This document shows, one piece after another, positions 7,025 to 14,519 of a DNA stretch of 64,000 bases. The first letter of the stretch is position 1. Each line of letters opens with the position of its first letter. The stretch lies in NCBI RefSeq assembly GCF_900113695.1, contig NZ_FOQH01000007.1, positions 310,001 to 374,000 of the forward strand. The letters are read 5' to 3'. Under the pieces are notes generated by a model. It saw only the letters and a list, made by a program, of their open reading frames with translations, was not told the DNA's origin and made no database searches. The position numbers and the translations under genes are program-made. The DNA comes from Albimonas pacifica. Lineage in GTDB: Bacteria; Pseudomonadota; Alphaproteobacteria; Rhodobacterales; Rhodobacteraceae.

Positions 7025-8080
7025 ATGTCGGTCCCGCATCCCGTTCCCGCGACCGGCTGCGCGGCGGCCTCCGCGGCCGCGGAGGCGCCGTCGGCCTTCC
7101 TCCTGCGCGGCGGCCCCTGGCCCGACCAGCCGCCTCCGACCTGCATCGAAACCCATGCATCCTGGGTGGTGCTGACCCTCGACCGGGCCTGGAAGCTGAA
7201 GAAGCCGGTGCGGCTGCGGCATGTCGACCTGCGCAGCCTGGCCGAGCGGGAGCGGCTTTGCCGCGAGGAACTGCGCCTGAACCGCGAGCTGGCGGGGCCG
7301 GACGTCTATCTCGGCCTGGCGCCGCTGGTGCGGCGCAAGGACGGCAGCCTGGCGCTGGGCGCGCCGGGACGCACGGTCGACTGGGTGATCGAGATGGCGC
7401 GCCTGCCGGCCGAGGCGATGCTGGACCGCCGCCTGGCGGACGGCCCGCCGCCGCCCTGCGAGGCGATCGAGGCGGTCTGCGACGTGATGCTCGACTTCTA
7501 CGCCAGCCGCCCCCCGCCGCTCGACGCCGGCCCCGCGCGCCTCAACCGCCTGCTGCGAGAGGCCCAGGCGAACGCCGCCCGCCTGCCGGAGATGGAGGGC
7601 GTGCTGGGCGGCGCCCTGCGCGCGGACCTGACCGGTTTCGCGTTGGCCGGGCTCGACGACCGCCGCGCCGAGATCCTGCGGCGCGGGGCGGAGGGCCTGA
7701 TCGTCGAGGGCCATGGCGACCTGCGCGCCGAGCATGTCTGCCTGCTCGACCCGCCGGTGATCTTCGACCGGGTGGAGTTCGATCACGGCCTGCGCTGGGT
7801 GGACCCCTACGACGAGTTCGAGGCGCTGGGCCTCGACTGCCAGGCGGCCGGCCACGGCTGGATCCGGGCGGTGCTGCTGGCCCGGCTGGCGCGGGCGGGG
7901 GCGCCTGCGCCCTCGCCCCGGCTGCTGGCGATCTACGGGGTGAACCGCTGCCTGACGCGGGCGCGCCTGGCGATCGACCACCTGCGCGACGCCCGGGTGC
8001 GCACGCCCGAGAAATGGCCCGCCCAGGCGCGCCGCGCCCTGACGCTCGCCGCGGCCCTGGTCGACCAGGCGCCGGACTGA
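7025..8080 (+). CDS. COG2187 aminoglycoside-phosphotransferase-fold kinase-like protein
   Basis: 351 residues. The kinase-like core shows a Lys-rich strand (RAWKLKKPVRLRHVDLRSL, about 55-75), a catalytic-loop-like HGDLRAEHVCLLD near 235 and an IFDRVEFD metal-binding motif near 248. These place it in COG2187, the APH-fold family represented by the N-terminal half of mycobacterial Rv2004c. The C-terminal P-loop gluconokinase-like half found in many COG2187 proteins is missing. Its substrate is unknown. It is transcribed with the DUF2267 gene and ends 33 nt from the convergent phosphoribosyltransferase gene. Confidence 0.85.
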   Translation: MSVPHPVPATGCAAASAAAEAPSAFLLRGGPWPDQPPPTCIETHASWVVLTLDRAWKLKKPVRLRHVDLRSLAERERLCREELRLNRELAGPDVYLGLAPLVRRKDGSLALGAPGRTVDWVIEMARLPAEAMLDRRLADGPPPPCEAIEAVCDVMLDFYASRPPPLDAGPARLNRLLREAQANAARLPEMEGVLGGALRADLTGFALAGLDDRRAEILRRGAEGLIVEGHGDLRAEHVCLLDPPVIFDRVEFDHGLRWVDPYDEFEALGLDCQAAGHGWIRAVLLARLARAGAPAPSPRLLAIYGVNRCLTRARLAIDHLRDARVRTPEKWPAQARRALTLAAALVDQAPD

Positions 8081-8113
8081 GCCCGGCGAGGGGGGACGCC
8101 GGCCGCCGCGGCG

Positions 8114-8782
8114 CTAATCGACTTCGAGATGGCGCGAACGCGGCGGCGCGAACCGCGCCAGCAGCGCCGTCACCACCCGGTCCGAAACCTGCGTGAAGTC
8201 GTCGTAGTGCATGCCCACGGCGCGAAAATCCTCGGGGGCCGTCAGGCAGACCGCCTCGTCGACCTCGGGGGCCAGCGCCTCCAGCGCATCGGGGGCGGCG
8301 ACGGGAACCGCGAGGATCACCCGCGCCGGCGCGGCGGCGCGCACCGCCTTCAGCGCGGCGTGCATCGTGGCGCCGGTGGCGACGCCGTCGTCGACCAGCA
8401 CCACGCTGCGCCCGGCCAGCGGCAGCGCCGGGCGGCCGGCGCGATAGATCAGCCGGCGGCGCTCGATCTCGACGAGAGGGTCGTGGGCCAGCGCCTCGAC
8501 GGCGGCCCGGTCGAGACCGGCCGAACGGGCGATGGCCTCGTTCACCACCAGTTGCGGGGCGGGCCCGTCGCAGACGGCCCCGACGGCGAGCTCCGCATGG
8601 CCGGGCAGGCCGATCTTGCGCACCAGCACGACGTCGAGCGGGGCGCCCAGCCCCTCGGCGATCACCGCCGCCACCGGCACGCCGCCGCGGGGCAGCGCCA
8701 GCACGACCGTACGCTCCGGGTCGAGGCGCGGCAGCCGGGCCAGCAGCCGGGCGCCGGCCTGGGCCCGGTCCGCGAAGATCAT
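8114..8782 (-). CDS. Phosphoribosyltransferase-domain protein
   Basis: 222 residues with a type I phosphoribosyltransferase fold. The PRPP-binding signature VVLVDDGVATGATM lies near residue 120-133, and the N-terminus contains VVLALPRGGVPVA and DVVLVRKIGLPGHAELAVGA split by a short loop. Family members of this kind (Rv0571c-like) are not purine salvage enzymes of known specificity. The start overlaps the preceding CPEC gene by ATGA, showing translational coupling. With the FNR-type site F it forms the sixth unit of the hypoxia island. Confidence 0.88.
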   Translation of the reverse strand: MIFADRAQAGARLLARLPRLDPERTVVLALPRGGVPVAAVIAEGLGAPLDVVLVRKIGLPGHAELAVGAVCDGPAPQLVVNEAIARSAGLDRAAVEALAHDPLVEIERRRLIYRAGRPALPLAGRSVVLVDDGVATGATMHAALKAVRAAAPARVILAVPVAAPDALEALAPEVDEAVCLTAPEDFRAVGMHYDDFTQVSDRVVTALLARFAPPRSRHLEVD

Positions 8783-9039
8783 CGCGCCGTCGCCCGGCGG
8801 CCGGCTCCCGCGTCGCGCGCGGCGAGCCCGGCCGCGCACGGCTGCGCGCACGCGTCCGCCGGCGCCCGCCCCGCGCCGCCGCGCAGGCGCGCGATCACGC
8901 TGCGCGGCGCCTGGAAATAACGTCCGATCTCCGCGTCCTCGAGCCCCAGGTCCGCGAGCGCGGCGACGGCGCATTCCGGGCAGGGCCCCAGCCGCCCCAC
9001 GGCCGGGCGGATGCGGGGATCTTCTGGGCGGCGAGTCAT
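8779..9039 (-). CDS. Small CPEC-motif protein coupled to the phosphoribosyltransferase
   Basis: 86 residues, unrecognised family. A CPEC pair (Cys20, Cys23) and a second pair (Cys64, Cys68) could bind a metal or act in redox chemistry. Between them lies an amphipathic helix, LADLGLEDAEIGRYF, then SVIARLR, which resembles a small helix-turn-helix. The ribosome site GGGAGGAG is excellent, and the ATGA overlap with the next gene argues strongly that it is translated. It is first gene of the unit after site F, with a predicted 78-nt leader. Function unknown. Confidence 0.75.
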   Translation of the reverse strand: MTRRPEDPRIRPAVGRLGPCPECAVAALADLGLEDAEIGRYFQAPRSVIARLRGGAGRAPADACAQPCAAGLAARDAGAGRRATAR

Positions 9040-9123
9040 GGCGGCTCCTCCCTTGTCGACGACGCCGCGTCTCATGACGCCCTGCGCCGCCTGCCTCCGC
9101 CGGCCCGCGAGACCGGCCCGACG

Positions 9124-9165
9124 ATCATCGCGCCTGCGCCGAGGCCGGTCATTGCGCTGCGTCAA
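9124..9165 (-). promoter_or_regulatory. FNR/NnrR-hybrid box with -10 for the CPEC/phosphoribosyltransferase unit (site F)
   Basis: On the minus strand 9165-9152 reads TTGAC-GCAG-CGCAA. The left arm is a perfect FNR-type half; the right arm is of the CGCAA type. GATGAT at 9129-9124 is at the -10 position with A(-11) and T(-7). The start is predicted near 9117. Confidence 0.65.
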
Positions 9166-9495
9166 CCATGGCTCGCCCCCTGCGGGAGCGCCGACCTTCG
9201 CCGCGCCCGCGAATGGGCCGGCGAACCGCCGCGGGCCTGGTGGCCGCGCCAGCTTCCGCGGGGGATGGACCCCCGTCGGCAGGACGGCGATCTCGGTCCC
9301 GCCCGTTCGGCGCGGAAGGCGATCGCGGCCCCGCGCCCGTCCTTCATCCGCGACGATCGATCCGGCGGGGTCCGCGTCCGGAACGGACCGCCGCGAACAG
9401 GCCCCCCGCCCGCCCGGATCCGGTCTGCGGACGACGGCGCCGATGCGCGCGCGGATCGGCGAGGACGGCCGGGCCGGAGGCGCGGGCGGGACGGG
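9166..9495. other. Intergenic stretch without a supported gene
   Basis: 330 bp between site F and the 3' end of the first AraC gene. The open frames crossing it are antisense shadows, and I see no strong hairpin. This is the boundary between the hypoxia island and the AraC-bracketed island. Confidence 0.5.
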
Positions 9496-10434
9496 TCAGG
9501 GCCGCTCCTGCCCCGCCGGGCGCTCAGGCGCGCTCCCCGGACGGGAGGGATCGCGCGTCGCCAGCCGGTACTCGGACGGGCTCATGCGCATGTGCTTGTG
9601 GAACACCCGGGCGAGCACCTGGTTGGACGAGTATCCGACCTCCAGCGCGATCTCGGTGATCGGGAGGTCGGTCCGCTCCAGCAGCCGGCAGGCCTTCTCC
9701 ATCCGCAGACGGGTCAGGTAGACCCGGGGCGGCACGCCCAGGCTCCGCTTGAACATGCGGGCGAAATGGAAGGGCGAGAGACGCGCCTCGGCGGCCAGCT
9801 CGTCGAGGCTGATGTCCTCGGCGATCCGGGCGTGCATCAGCTCGATGCACCGCTGCTCGGCCCAGCGCGCGAGGCCGCCCCGCACCGGCGCGAAGGGCGC
9901 GCCGCCCAGGCGGCAGAGCTCGGCCAGGATCTCGCAGCCCGCCGCCCGCGCCAGCAGGCGCGAGGGCGCGCCCTCGTCCTCGCTCAGCACCCACAGGTTG
10001 CGGAACGCCGAGCGGATGACGGGCGAGTCGAACATCCGCCCGTAGACGCAGGAGCTGTCGAAGGAGAACCGGCCGTCGGCGGCTTCGTCGAGTACGCTTT
10101 CCCACTGCGCCATCGGGAACACCAGGCTGCGGAGCCGGTGGCTCTCGTCCATCACGGCGGTGGTGGCGAAGTTGGGCGCCGCGAGGCAGAAGTCGCCCTT
10201 GGTCCCGGTGAGGTCGAAATGCCCGCCCCCGAGGTCGCCGCGCACGCGGCTTCCGCCCAGCAGGTCCTGGTAGAGCACGATGTCGGGAAGCCCCGGGCGG
10301 GACATGTCCCCCGCCGGCCGCGACACCTCCATGAGGTCGAGCACGCCGCCCGGGGATTTCCGCGCCCGCAGGTAGGAGGCCTGCCGGCCCGCGCAGTACC
10401 AGTCGGAGGATGAAGAGTAGGCGGGCGGTGTCAT
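9496..10434 (-). CDS. AraC-family transcriptional regulator (paralogue 1)
   Basis: 312 residues. The two helix-turn-helix motifs of the AraC DNA-binding domain occupy about 205-300 (ISLDELAAEARLSPFHFARMFK and LPITEIALEVGYSSNQVLARVF are the two recognition segments, shown here overlapping the family pattern). The N-terminal ~190 residues are a sensor domain of unknown ligand. It is highly similar along its whole length to the AraC gene at 33418. The start at MTPPAYSS was chosen because GGGAG lies about 8 nt upstream. A copy of the putative AraC operator lies 164 bp upstream, suggesting autoregulation. Probable controller of the island to 35 kb. Confidence 0.92.
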   Translation of the reverse strand: MTPPAYSSSSDWYCAGRQASYLRARKSPGGVLDLMEVSRPAGDMSRPGLPDIVLYQDLLGGSRVRGDLGGGHFDLTGTKGDFCLAAPNFATTAVMDESHRLRSLVFPMAQWESVLDEAADGRFSFDSSCVYGRMFDSPVIRSAFRNLWVLSEDEGAPSRLLARAAGCEILAELCRLGGAPFAPVRGGLARWAEQRCIELMHARIAEDISLDELAAEARLSPFHFARMFKRSLGVPPRVYLTRLRMEKACRLLERTDLPITEIALEVGYSSNQVLARVFHKHMRMSPSEYRLATRDPSRPGSAPERPAGQERP

Positions 10435-10597
10435 GGTCCACGCTCCCGTCGAATGGCGAGGGGAGCCTGTCGGACGGATCCTCGCCGGCTGCATCGGCGC
10501 CGCCGCGGCGCGCTTTCAGCGCTGCTGCGTCTGCGCGCGGAACGCAAGCCCCCCGGGGGGCGCGCGCCGTGAATCGCCCGGGACGGAGGGATCCAAC

Positions 10598-10622
10598 CGC
10601 AAGATCGGCGCCCTCGCCGCAA
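10598..10622 (+). promoter_or_regulatory. Bipartite AraC-type operator motif (copy 1)
   Basis: CGCAAGATCGG at 10598-10608, followed by GCCGCAAG with its GCA 20 bp after the first. It matches the other five copies, but no TAnnnT hexamer lies 55-56 bp downstream. It lies upstream of the first AraC gene in the opposite orientation, so repression or autoregulation is more likely than activation. The rest of the 10435-10769 gap shows nothing else. Confidence 0.45.
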
Positions 10623-10769
10623 GTCCGGTCACGAGCGGATCGCGGCTTGGCGCGCCCCGGGGCGCCCCGTCTCCGGGCCGGTCGCGGGTTCGCGCCCGCG
10701 AGGATGGGGCTTTCCCCGAGGGCGGGCGCAGGGCCCGGTTTCGACGCCGTCGGGCGTCGCGCGCGATGC

Positions 10770-11702
10770 TCAGGCGGCGGGCGGCTGGACGCCGGCGCCG
10801 GGCGGCCCGGCGGTCCGGGCGGCGAAGACGCCGGGCGGCGCGCCGACGTGGCGGGCGAAGGCCATGCTGAAGGCGCTGGTCGAGCCGTAGCCGACCCGCT
10901 GCGCCACCTCGGCGATGGGGGCCGCGCGGCGGGCCAGCATCTCCTTGGCCAGCGAGATCCGCCAGCGGGCGACGTATTCCATCGGCGCGGCGCCGACCTC
11001 GCGGCGGAAGCGCTCGTGGAAGGTGGTGCGCGACAGGGCGGCGGCGGCGGCGAGCTCGGCCACCGTGTGGGGATGCGCGGGATGCGCATGGATCCGCCGC
11101 AGGGCGGCGCCCAGCCGAGGGTCCGCCAGCCCGCGCATGAGCCCCGGCGTCGCCCCGGTTCCGCCGGCCGAGCGCAGCGCGTCGATCAGCAGCACCTCGA
11201 GCAGGCGGGCGAGCACCATCCCCCGGGCGGCGCGGTCGCTGCGGGTCTCGTCGTCGATCAGACGCACGAGCGCGGTCAGCCGCTCCGCGCCGCGGGCATG
11301 GACCACCTCGGGCAGCAGGGAGACCAGAAGCGCCCGGTCGGGCGAGGCGAAGTCGCAGTGCCCGACCAGCATGACCACGTCCGCCGGCGCCCCGGCGTCG
11401 CCCAGTCGGACGACCCCGGGGGCGAGCTCCAGCGGCCTCCGCGGCGCGCCCGGGCCCGGCGGCTCGAGGCTGGTGCAGGCGAAGGCGAAGGCCTCCGGCA
11501 CGAGCACGAAATCCCCCGCCTCCAGCCGGATCGGGGCGCGGCCCGCCACGGTCAGCCGGCAGGCGCCCTCGACCATGGCGCAATAGAACGGGCGGCCCAG
11601 CTCGCGCCGCTCCACGATCCAGCGGCCGGCGGCCGTCACCCGCTTGGAGATCGAGGGGGCGGGCGTCAGCAGGCGCACGACATCTGCGAGGGGATCGCTC
11701 AT
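10770..11702 (-). CDS. AraC-family regulator with cupin-type sensor domain
   Basis: 310 residues. The N-terminal ~180 residues form an AraC_N/cupin_6-like domain (YCAMVEGACRLTVAG, then LEAGDFVLVPEA). The C-terminal ~100 carry the two helix-turn-helix motifs (VAELAAAAALSRTTFHERF and IAEVAQRVGYGSTSAFSMAF in family alignment). This is a different AraC subfamily from the two bracketing paralogues. An alternative ATG eight codons upstream (11726) has a better GGAAG ribosome site. It is divergent from the SDR gene, and such regulators usually activate the adjacent divergent oxidoreductase. Confidence 0.9.
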   Translation of the reverse strand: MSDPLADVVRLLTPAPSISKRVTAAGRWIVERRELGRPFYCAMVEGACRLTVAGRAPIRLEAGDFVLVPEAFAFACTSLEPPGPGAPRRPLELAPGVVRLGDAGAPADVVMLVGHCDFASPDRALLVSLLPEVVHARGAERLTALVRLIDDETRSDRAARGMVLARLLEVLLIDALRSAGGTGATPGLMRGLADPRLGAALRRIHAHPAHPHTVAELAAAAALSRTTFHERFRREVGAAPMEYVARWRISLAKEMLARRAAPIAEVAQRVGYGSTSAFSMAFARHVGAPPGVFAARTAGPPGAGVQPPAA

Positions 11703-11703
11703 G

Positions 11704-11732
11704 ATCCGGACGTACGCTGAAAACATCCGGAC
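11704..11732. promoter_or_regulatory. Direct repeat ATCCGGAC, 21 bp apart
   Basis: ATCCGGAC occurs at 11704-11711 and 11725-11732, exactly two helical turns apart, between the cupin-AraC gene and the divergent SDR gene. This spacing is typical of AraC-family half-sites. It overlaps the start of the regulator gene, fitting autorepression together with activation of the SDR gene. Confidence 0.5.
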
Positions 11733-11801
11733 TTCCAGCGATGGATCGTCCGGGCCGCGCCGCCCATCTCCGGGTCTCCGCATCAACAGGAGAACGACAC
11801 G

Positions 11802-12560
11802 ATGCCCAAGGCGCTTGTCACCGGCTGCTCGACCGGCTTCGGCCTCGCCATCGCGCAGCGCTTTCTGGACGAGGGGTGGGAGGTGGTCGCCACCATGCGC
11901 AGCCCGCGCGAGGATCTGCTGCCCGCGGGCGAGCGGCTGACCGTCCTGCCGCTGGACGTCACCGACCCGCGCAGCATCGCCGCCGCGGTGGAGGCGGCCG
12001 GCCCCCTCGATGCGCTGGTCAACAACGCCGGCGTCGGCCTGCTGAACGTGCTGGAAGGCGCGACGATGGAGACCATGCGCGAGGTGTTCGAGACCAACAC
12101 CCTCGGCCCCATCGCCATGACCAAGGCCGTGATGCCGCAGTTCCGCGCGCGCGGCGGCGGCGTGATCGTCAACGTGGGTTCCAGCGTCACGGTCAGGCCG
12201 CTGCCGGCCCTGTCGGCCTACAGCGCCAGCAAGGCCGCGCTCGACGCCTTCACCGAGAGCTTCGCGCTGGAGGCGGCGCTGTTCGGCGTGCGGGTGCGGC
12301 TGGTGCTGCCCGGCTCCGCCCCGACCACGTCCTTCGGCAGGAACGCCGTCGCCCGGATGGGGATGGATATCCCCGAGCCCTACGACGCCTTCGTGAAGAG
12401 CTATCTCGGCGGGCTGCGCGCCGCGACCGAGCTGACGACGCCCGAGGACGTGGCCGCGGCGGTCTGGCGGGCGGTCGACGACCCCGACGCGCCGATGAAG
12501 ACCCCCGCCGGCGCGGATGCGAGGACCTGGTTCCGCGAAGCCGGCCTGCCCGTCGCGTGA
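11802..12560 (+). CDS. Short-chain dehydrogenase/reductase
   Basis: 252-residue classical SDR. The NAD(P)-binding TGCSTGFG lies at residues 8-15, NNAG near 68-71, and the catalytic YSASK (Tyr/Lys) near 140, preceded by the Ser of NVGSSV. Substrate is not predictable. The start has AGGAGA about 9 nt upstream. Its own divergent cupin-AraC regulator suggests inducible expression independent of the larger island regulon. Confidence 0.93.
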   Translation: MPKALVTGCSTGFGLAIAQRFLDEGWEVVATMRSPREDLLPAGERLTVLPLDVTDPRSIAAAVEAAGPLDALVNNAGVGLLNVLEGATMETMREVFETNTLGPIAMTKAVMPQFRARGGGVIVNVGSSVTVRPLPALSAYSASKAALDAFTESFALEAALFGVRVRLVLPGSAPTTSFGRNAVARMGMDIPEPYDAFVKSYLGGLRAATELTTPEDVAAAVWRAVDDPDAPMKTPAGADARTWFREAGLPVA

Positions 12561-12572
12561 TCCGTCTCCGCC

Positions 12573-12652
12573 GCTCCCGCCGGGGGCGGCGGGAGCCCGG
12601 GGACCGTCGGCGGCGCGCGCCCCCCAGCGGACGGGGCCGCCCCCGTCCGCTG
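12573..12652 (+). terminator. Two hairpins after the SDR gene
   Basis: A 9-bp stem (GCTCCCGCC, loop GGGGGC) at 12573-12596 and a 12-bp stem (CAGCGGACGGGG, loop CCGC) at 12625-12652 follow the stop codon. No U tract is present. They separate the SDR unit from the next promoter at 12664. Confidence 0.55.
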
Positions 12653-12663
12653 TGGGACTGAGC

Positions 12664-12725
12664 CGCAAGAACGGTTCAGGCCGCGCAACCGCCGCGCCGC
12701 GGACGGACGAGGCCGTCGCTAGGTT
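12664..12725 (+). promoter_or_regulatory. Bipartite AraC-type operator and -10, quinone reductase operon (copy 2)
   Basis: CGCAAGAACGG at 12664-12674, GCGCAA with GCA 20 bp later, and TAGGTT at 12720-12725 (56 bp after the motif start) as -10. Transcription would start near 12732, giving a leader of about 135 nt before the quinone reductase ATG. Confidence 0.7.
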
Positions 12726-12868
12726 CCATGCACCGCGATCGGACCTCCGGCGCACGACCGATGCGCCGGACGGACGATGCCGATGCACAGGCCCGGGGCC
12801 CGAGCGCCCCGGGCGGACGACGGTCCGCACCCACGCGGGGCCGGTTCGTCTGGACCCGGAGACATACG

Positions 12869-13852
12869 ATGAAAGCCATCAGCCTTCCCCGCTTCGGAGG
12901 CCCCGACGCCTTCGCGCCGATCGAGATCGACACGCCCGTGGCCGGCGCCGGCGAGGTGCTGGTCCGGGTCCATGCGACCTCGATCAACCCGCTCGACTAC
13001 CAGGTGCGCCGCGGCGACTACGCCGATCTGGTGCCGCTGCCCGCGATCACCGGGCACGACGTCTCGGGCGTGGTCGAGGCCGTCGGCTCGGGCGTGAGCG
13101 CGTTCAAGCCCGGCGATGCGGTGTGGTACACGCCGCAGATCTTCGGCGGGCCCGGCAGCTACGCCGAATACCACGTCGCGAGCGAGGCCATCGTCGGCCG
13201 CAAGCCGGAGGGGCTGACGCATCTGGAGGCGGCCAGCCTCACGCTCGTCGGCGGCACGGTCTGGGAGGCGCTGTTCACCCGGGCCGGGCTGCGGCTGGGC
13301 GAATCCATCCTCGTCCACGGCGCCGCCGGCGGCGTGGGGCACATCGCCGTCCAGGCGGCCAAGGCGACGGGCGCCTATGTCTTCGCCACGGCCTCGGCCG
13401 ACGACGCCGACTTCGTGCGCGGCCTCGGGGCCGACGTGGTGATCGACTATCGCACCGAGGATTACGTCGAGGTGGTGAACCGCGAGACCGGCGGGGCCGG
13501 CGTGAACGTCGTGCTCGACACCATCGGCGGCGACACGCTCGAGCGCAGCGCGCATGTGCTCGCCCAGCTCGGCCGGATCGTCTCCATCGTCGACATCGCC
13601 ACGCCGCAGAACCTGATCGAGGCCTGGGGCCGCAACGCCAGCTATCATTTCGTCTTCACCCGCCAGAACCGCGGCAAGCTGGACGAGCTCGCGGCGCTGA
13701 TCGCCCGCGGCCAGCTCCAGCCGCATATCGGGAAGGTCTTCCCGCTCGACGGCATCGCCGACGCCCACGCCCTGCTGGAACGCCCGCGCAACGGCCTGCG
13801 CGGCAAGGTGGGGATCTCCCTCGTCGACGAGGCCGCGTCCGGCCGGACCTGA
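12869..13852 (+). CDS. Zinc-independent quinone oxidoreductase (MDR superfamily)
   Basis: 327 residues of the NADPH:quinone reductase/zeta-crystallin type. An N-terminal GroES-like domain (about 1-125) is followed by a Rossmann domain with [16 protein letters not shown] near 150. The catalytic-zinc ligands of alcohol dehydrogenases are absent. It would reduce quinones or other electrophilic enones using NADPH. The start [11 protein letters not shown] matches family N-termini and has CGGAG upstream; an earlier in-frame ATG at 12728 would add an implausible basic tail. First gene of a five- or six-gene unit. Confidence 0.92.
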   Translation: MKAISLPRFGGPDAFAPIEIDTPVAGAGEVLVRVHATSINPLDYQVRRGDYADLVPLPAITGHDVSGVVEAVGSGVSAFKPGDAVWYTPQIFGGPGSYAEYHVASEAIVGRKPEGLTHLEAASLTLVGGTVWEALFTRAGLRLGESILVHGAAGGVGHIAVQAAKATGAYVFATASADDADFVRGLGADVVIDYRTEDYVEVVNRETGGAGVNVVLDTIGGDTLERSAHVLAQLGRIVSIVDIATPQNLIEAWGRNASYHFVFTRQNRGKLDELAALIARGQLQPHIGKVFPLDGIADAHALLERPRNGLRGKVGISLVDEAASGRT

Positions 13853-13860
13853 CCGGCCGG

Positions 13861-13899
13861 CGGTCTTCGCCCTGCGGGCCGCCCGCAGGGCGAAGACCG
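13861..13899 (+). terminator. 18-bp perfect hairpin after the quinone reductase gene
   Basis: CGGTCTTCGCCCTGCGGG pairs perfectly with its complement across a CCG loop, beginning 8 nt after the stop. No U tract follows. The same-strand genes continue downstream without a new recognisable promoter, so it may be an attenuator or mRNA stabiliser inside the operon. Confidence 0.6.
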
Positions 13900-14000
13900 G
13901 CGCGCGGGGTCGCCCACGACCTCGGGCGGGATCCTCCCGGCACGGGGGATCCCGCCGCCCGGGCCCCGAGGCCCGCGGCGCAGAACCAAGGACCTTCCCG

Positions 14001-14327
14001 ATGGTGATCGAGATCGCGCATTTCCGCCTGGCGCCGGGCAAGGCCGCCGCCTTCTTCGAGGCGATGGTGACCGCGGCGCAGTTCCTGCGCACGGCGGAAG
14101 GCTACCGCGGCCACGTCGTCGGCCGGGGCGTCGAGGCGCCGGACACGGCGAGCCTGATCGTCGCCTGGCGCAGCCACGCCGACCATGTCGACGGCTTCGA
14201 GCCGAGCGAGGGCCACGATCGGTTCCTCGCCGCGCTCGAGGGCCTATATGAAGGCGAGATCGGCGTGGCGCACATCGAAGCCGGTGACGCCGCGCCGGCC
14301 TGCATCGCCGCCGGTTCTTCAGAATGA
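14001..14327 (+). CDS. Antibiotic biosynthesis monooxygenase (ABM) domain protein
   Basis: 108-residue single-domain dimeric alpha/beta-barrel protein. It starts MVIEIAHFRLAPGKAAAFFEAM and has LIVAWRSHADHVDGF near 55-70, the pattern of quinol monooxygenases such as YgiN. Such enzymes oxidise quinols or small aromatic compounds without a cofactor; others bind haem or act as lyases. It sits between quinone reductase and a ThDP enzyme, consistent with aromatic or quinone metabolism. Confidence 0.82.
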   Translation: MVIEIAHFRLAPGKAAAFFEAMVTAAQFLRTAEGYRGHVVGRGVEAPDTASLIVAWRSHADHVDGFEPSEGHDRFLAALEGLYEGEIGVAHIEAGDAAPACIAAGSSE

Positions 14328-14515
14328 CGACGGGGTCCGACGCAGGACAGGCGCCGCCCGGCCCTCCGGCCGAGGTCGTCGCCGCGCCCTTGTCTCGGGC
14401 GCGGTCCGCGGGGACCGCAACCGTCGTCCCGTCCTTCGGCGCGGCCAGGGCCCGGCCGTGGGGCGTCGTGATCCTCCGGCCTGACCGTCGTCCTGGACTT
14501 CGAGAAGGGGACTGA
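14324..14515 (+). CDS. Possible 63-residue coupled small protein
   Basis: An open frame whose ATG overlaps the monooxygenase stop (ATGA) and which ends 4 nt before the next gene. The placement is that of a coupled operon gene, but the product (MTTGSDAGQAPPG...) has no recognisable domain and low complexity. It may only be a leader read-through. Weakly supported. Confidence 0.25.
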   Translation: MTTGSDAGQAPPGPPAEVVAAPLSRARSAGTATVVPSFGAARARPWGVVILRPDRRPGLREGD

Positions 14516-14519
14516 ACGC

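Noticed and set aside
12728-12868. Earlier ATG for the quinone reductase
   Set aside because: It would add 47 basic, low-complexity residues absent from the family; [11 protein letters not shown] is the usual N-terminus.
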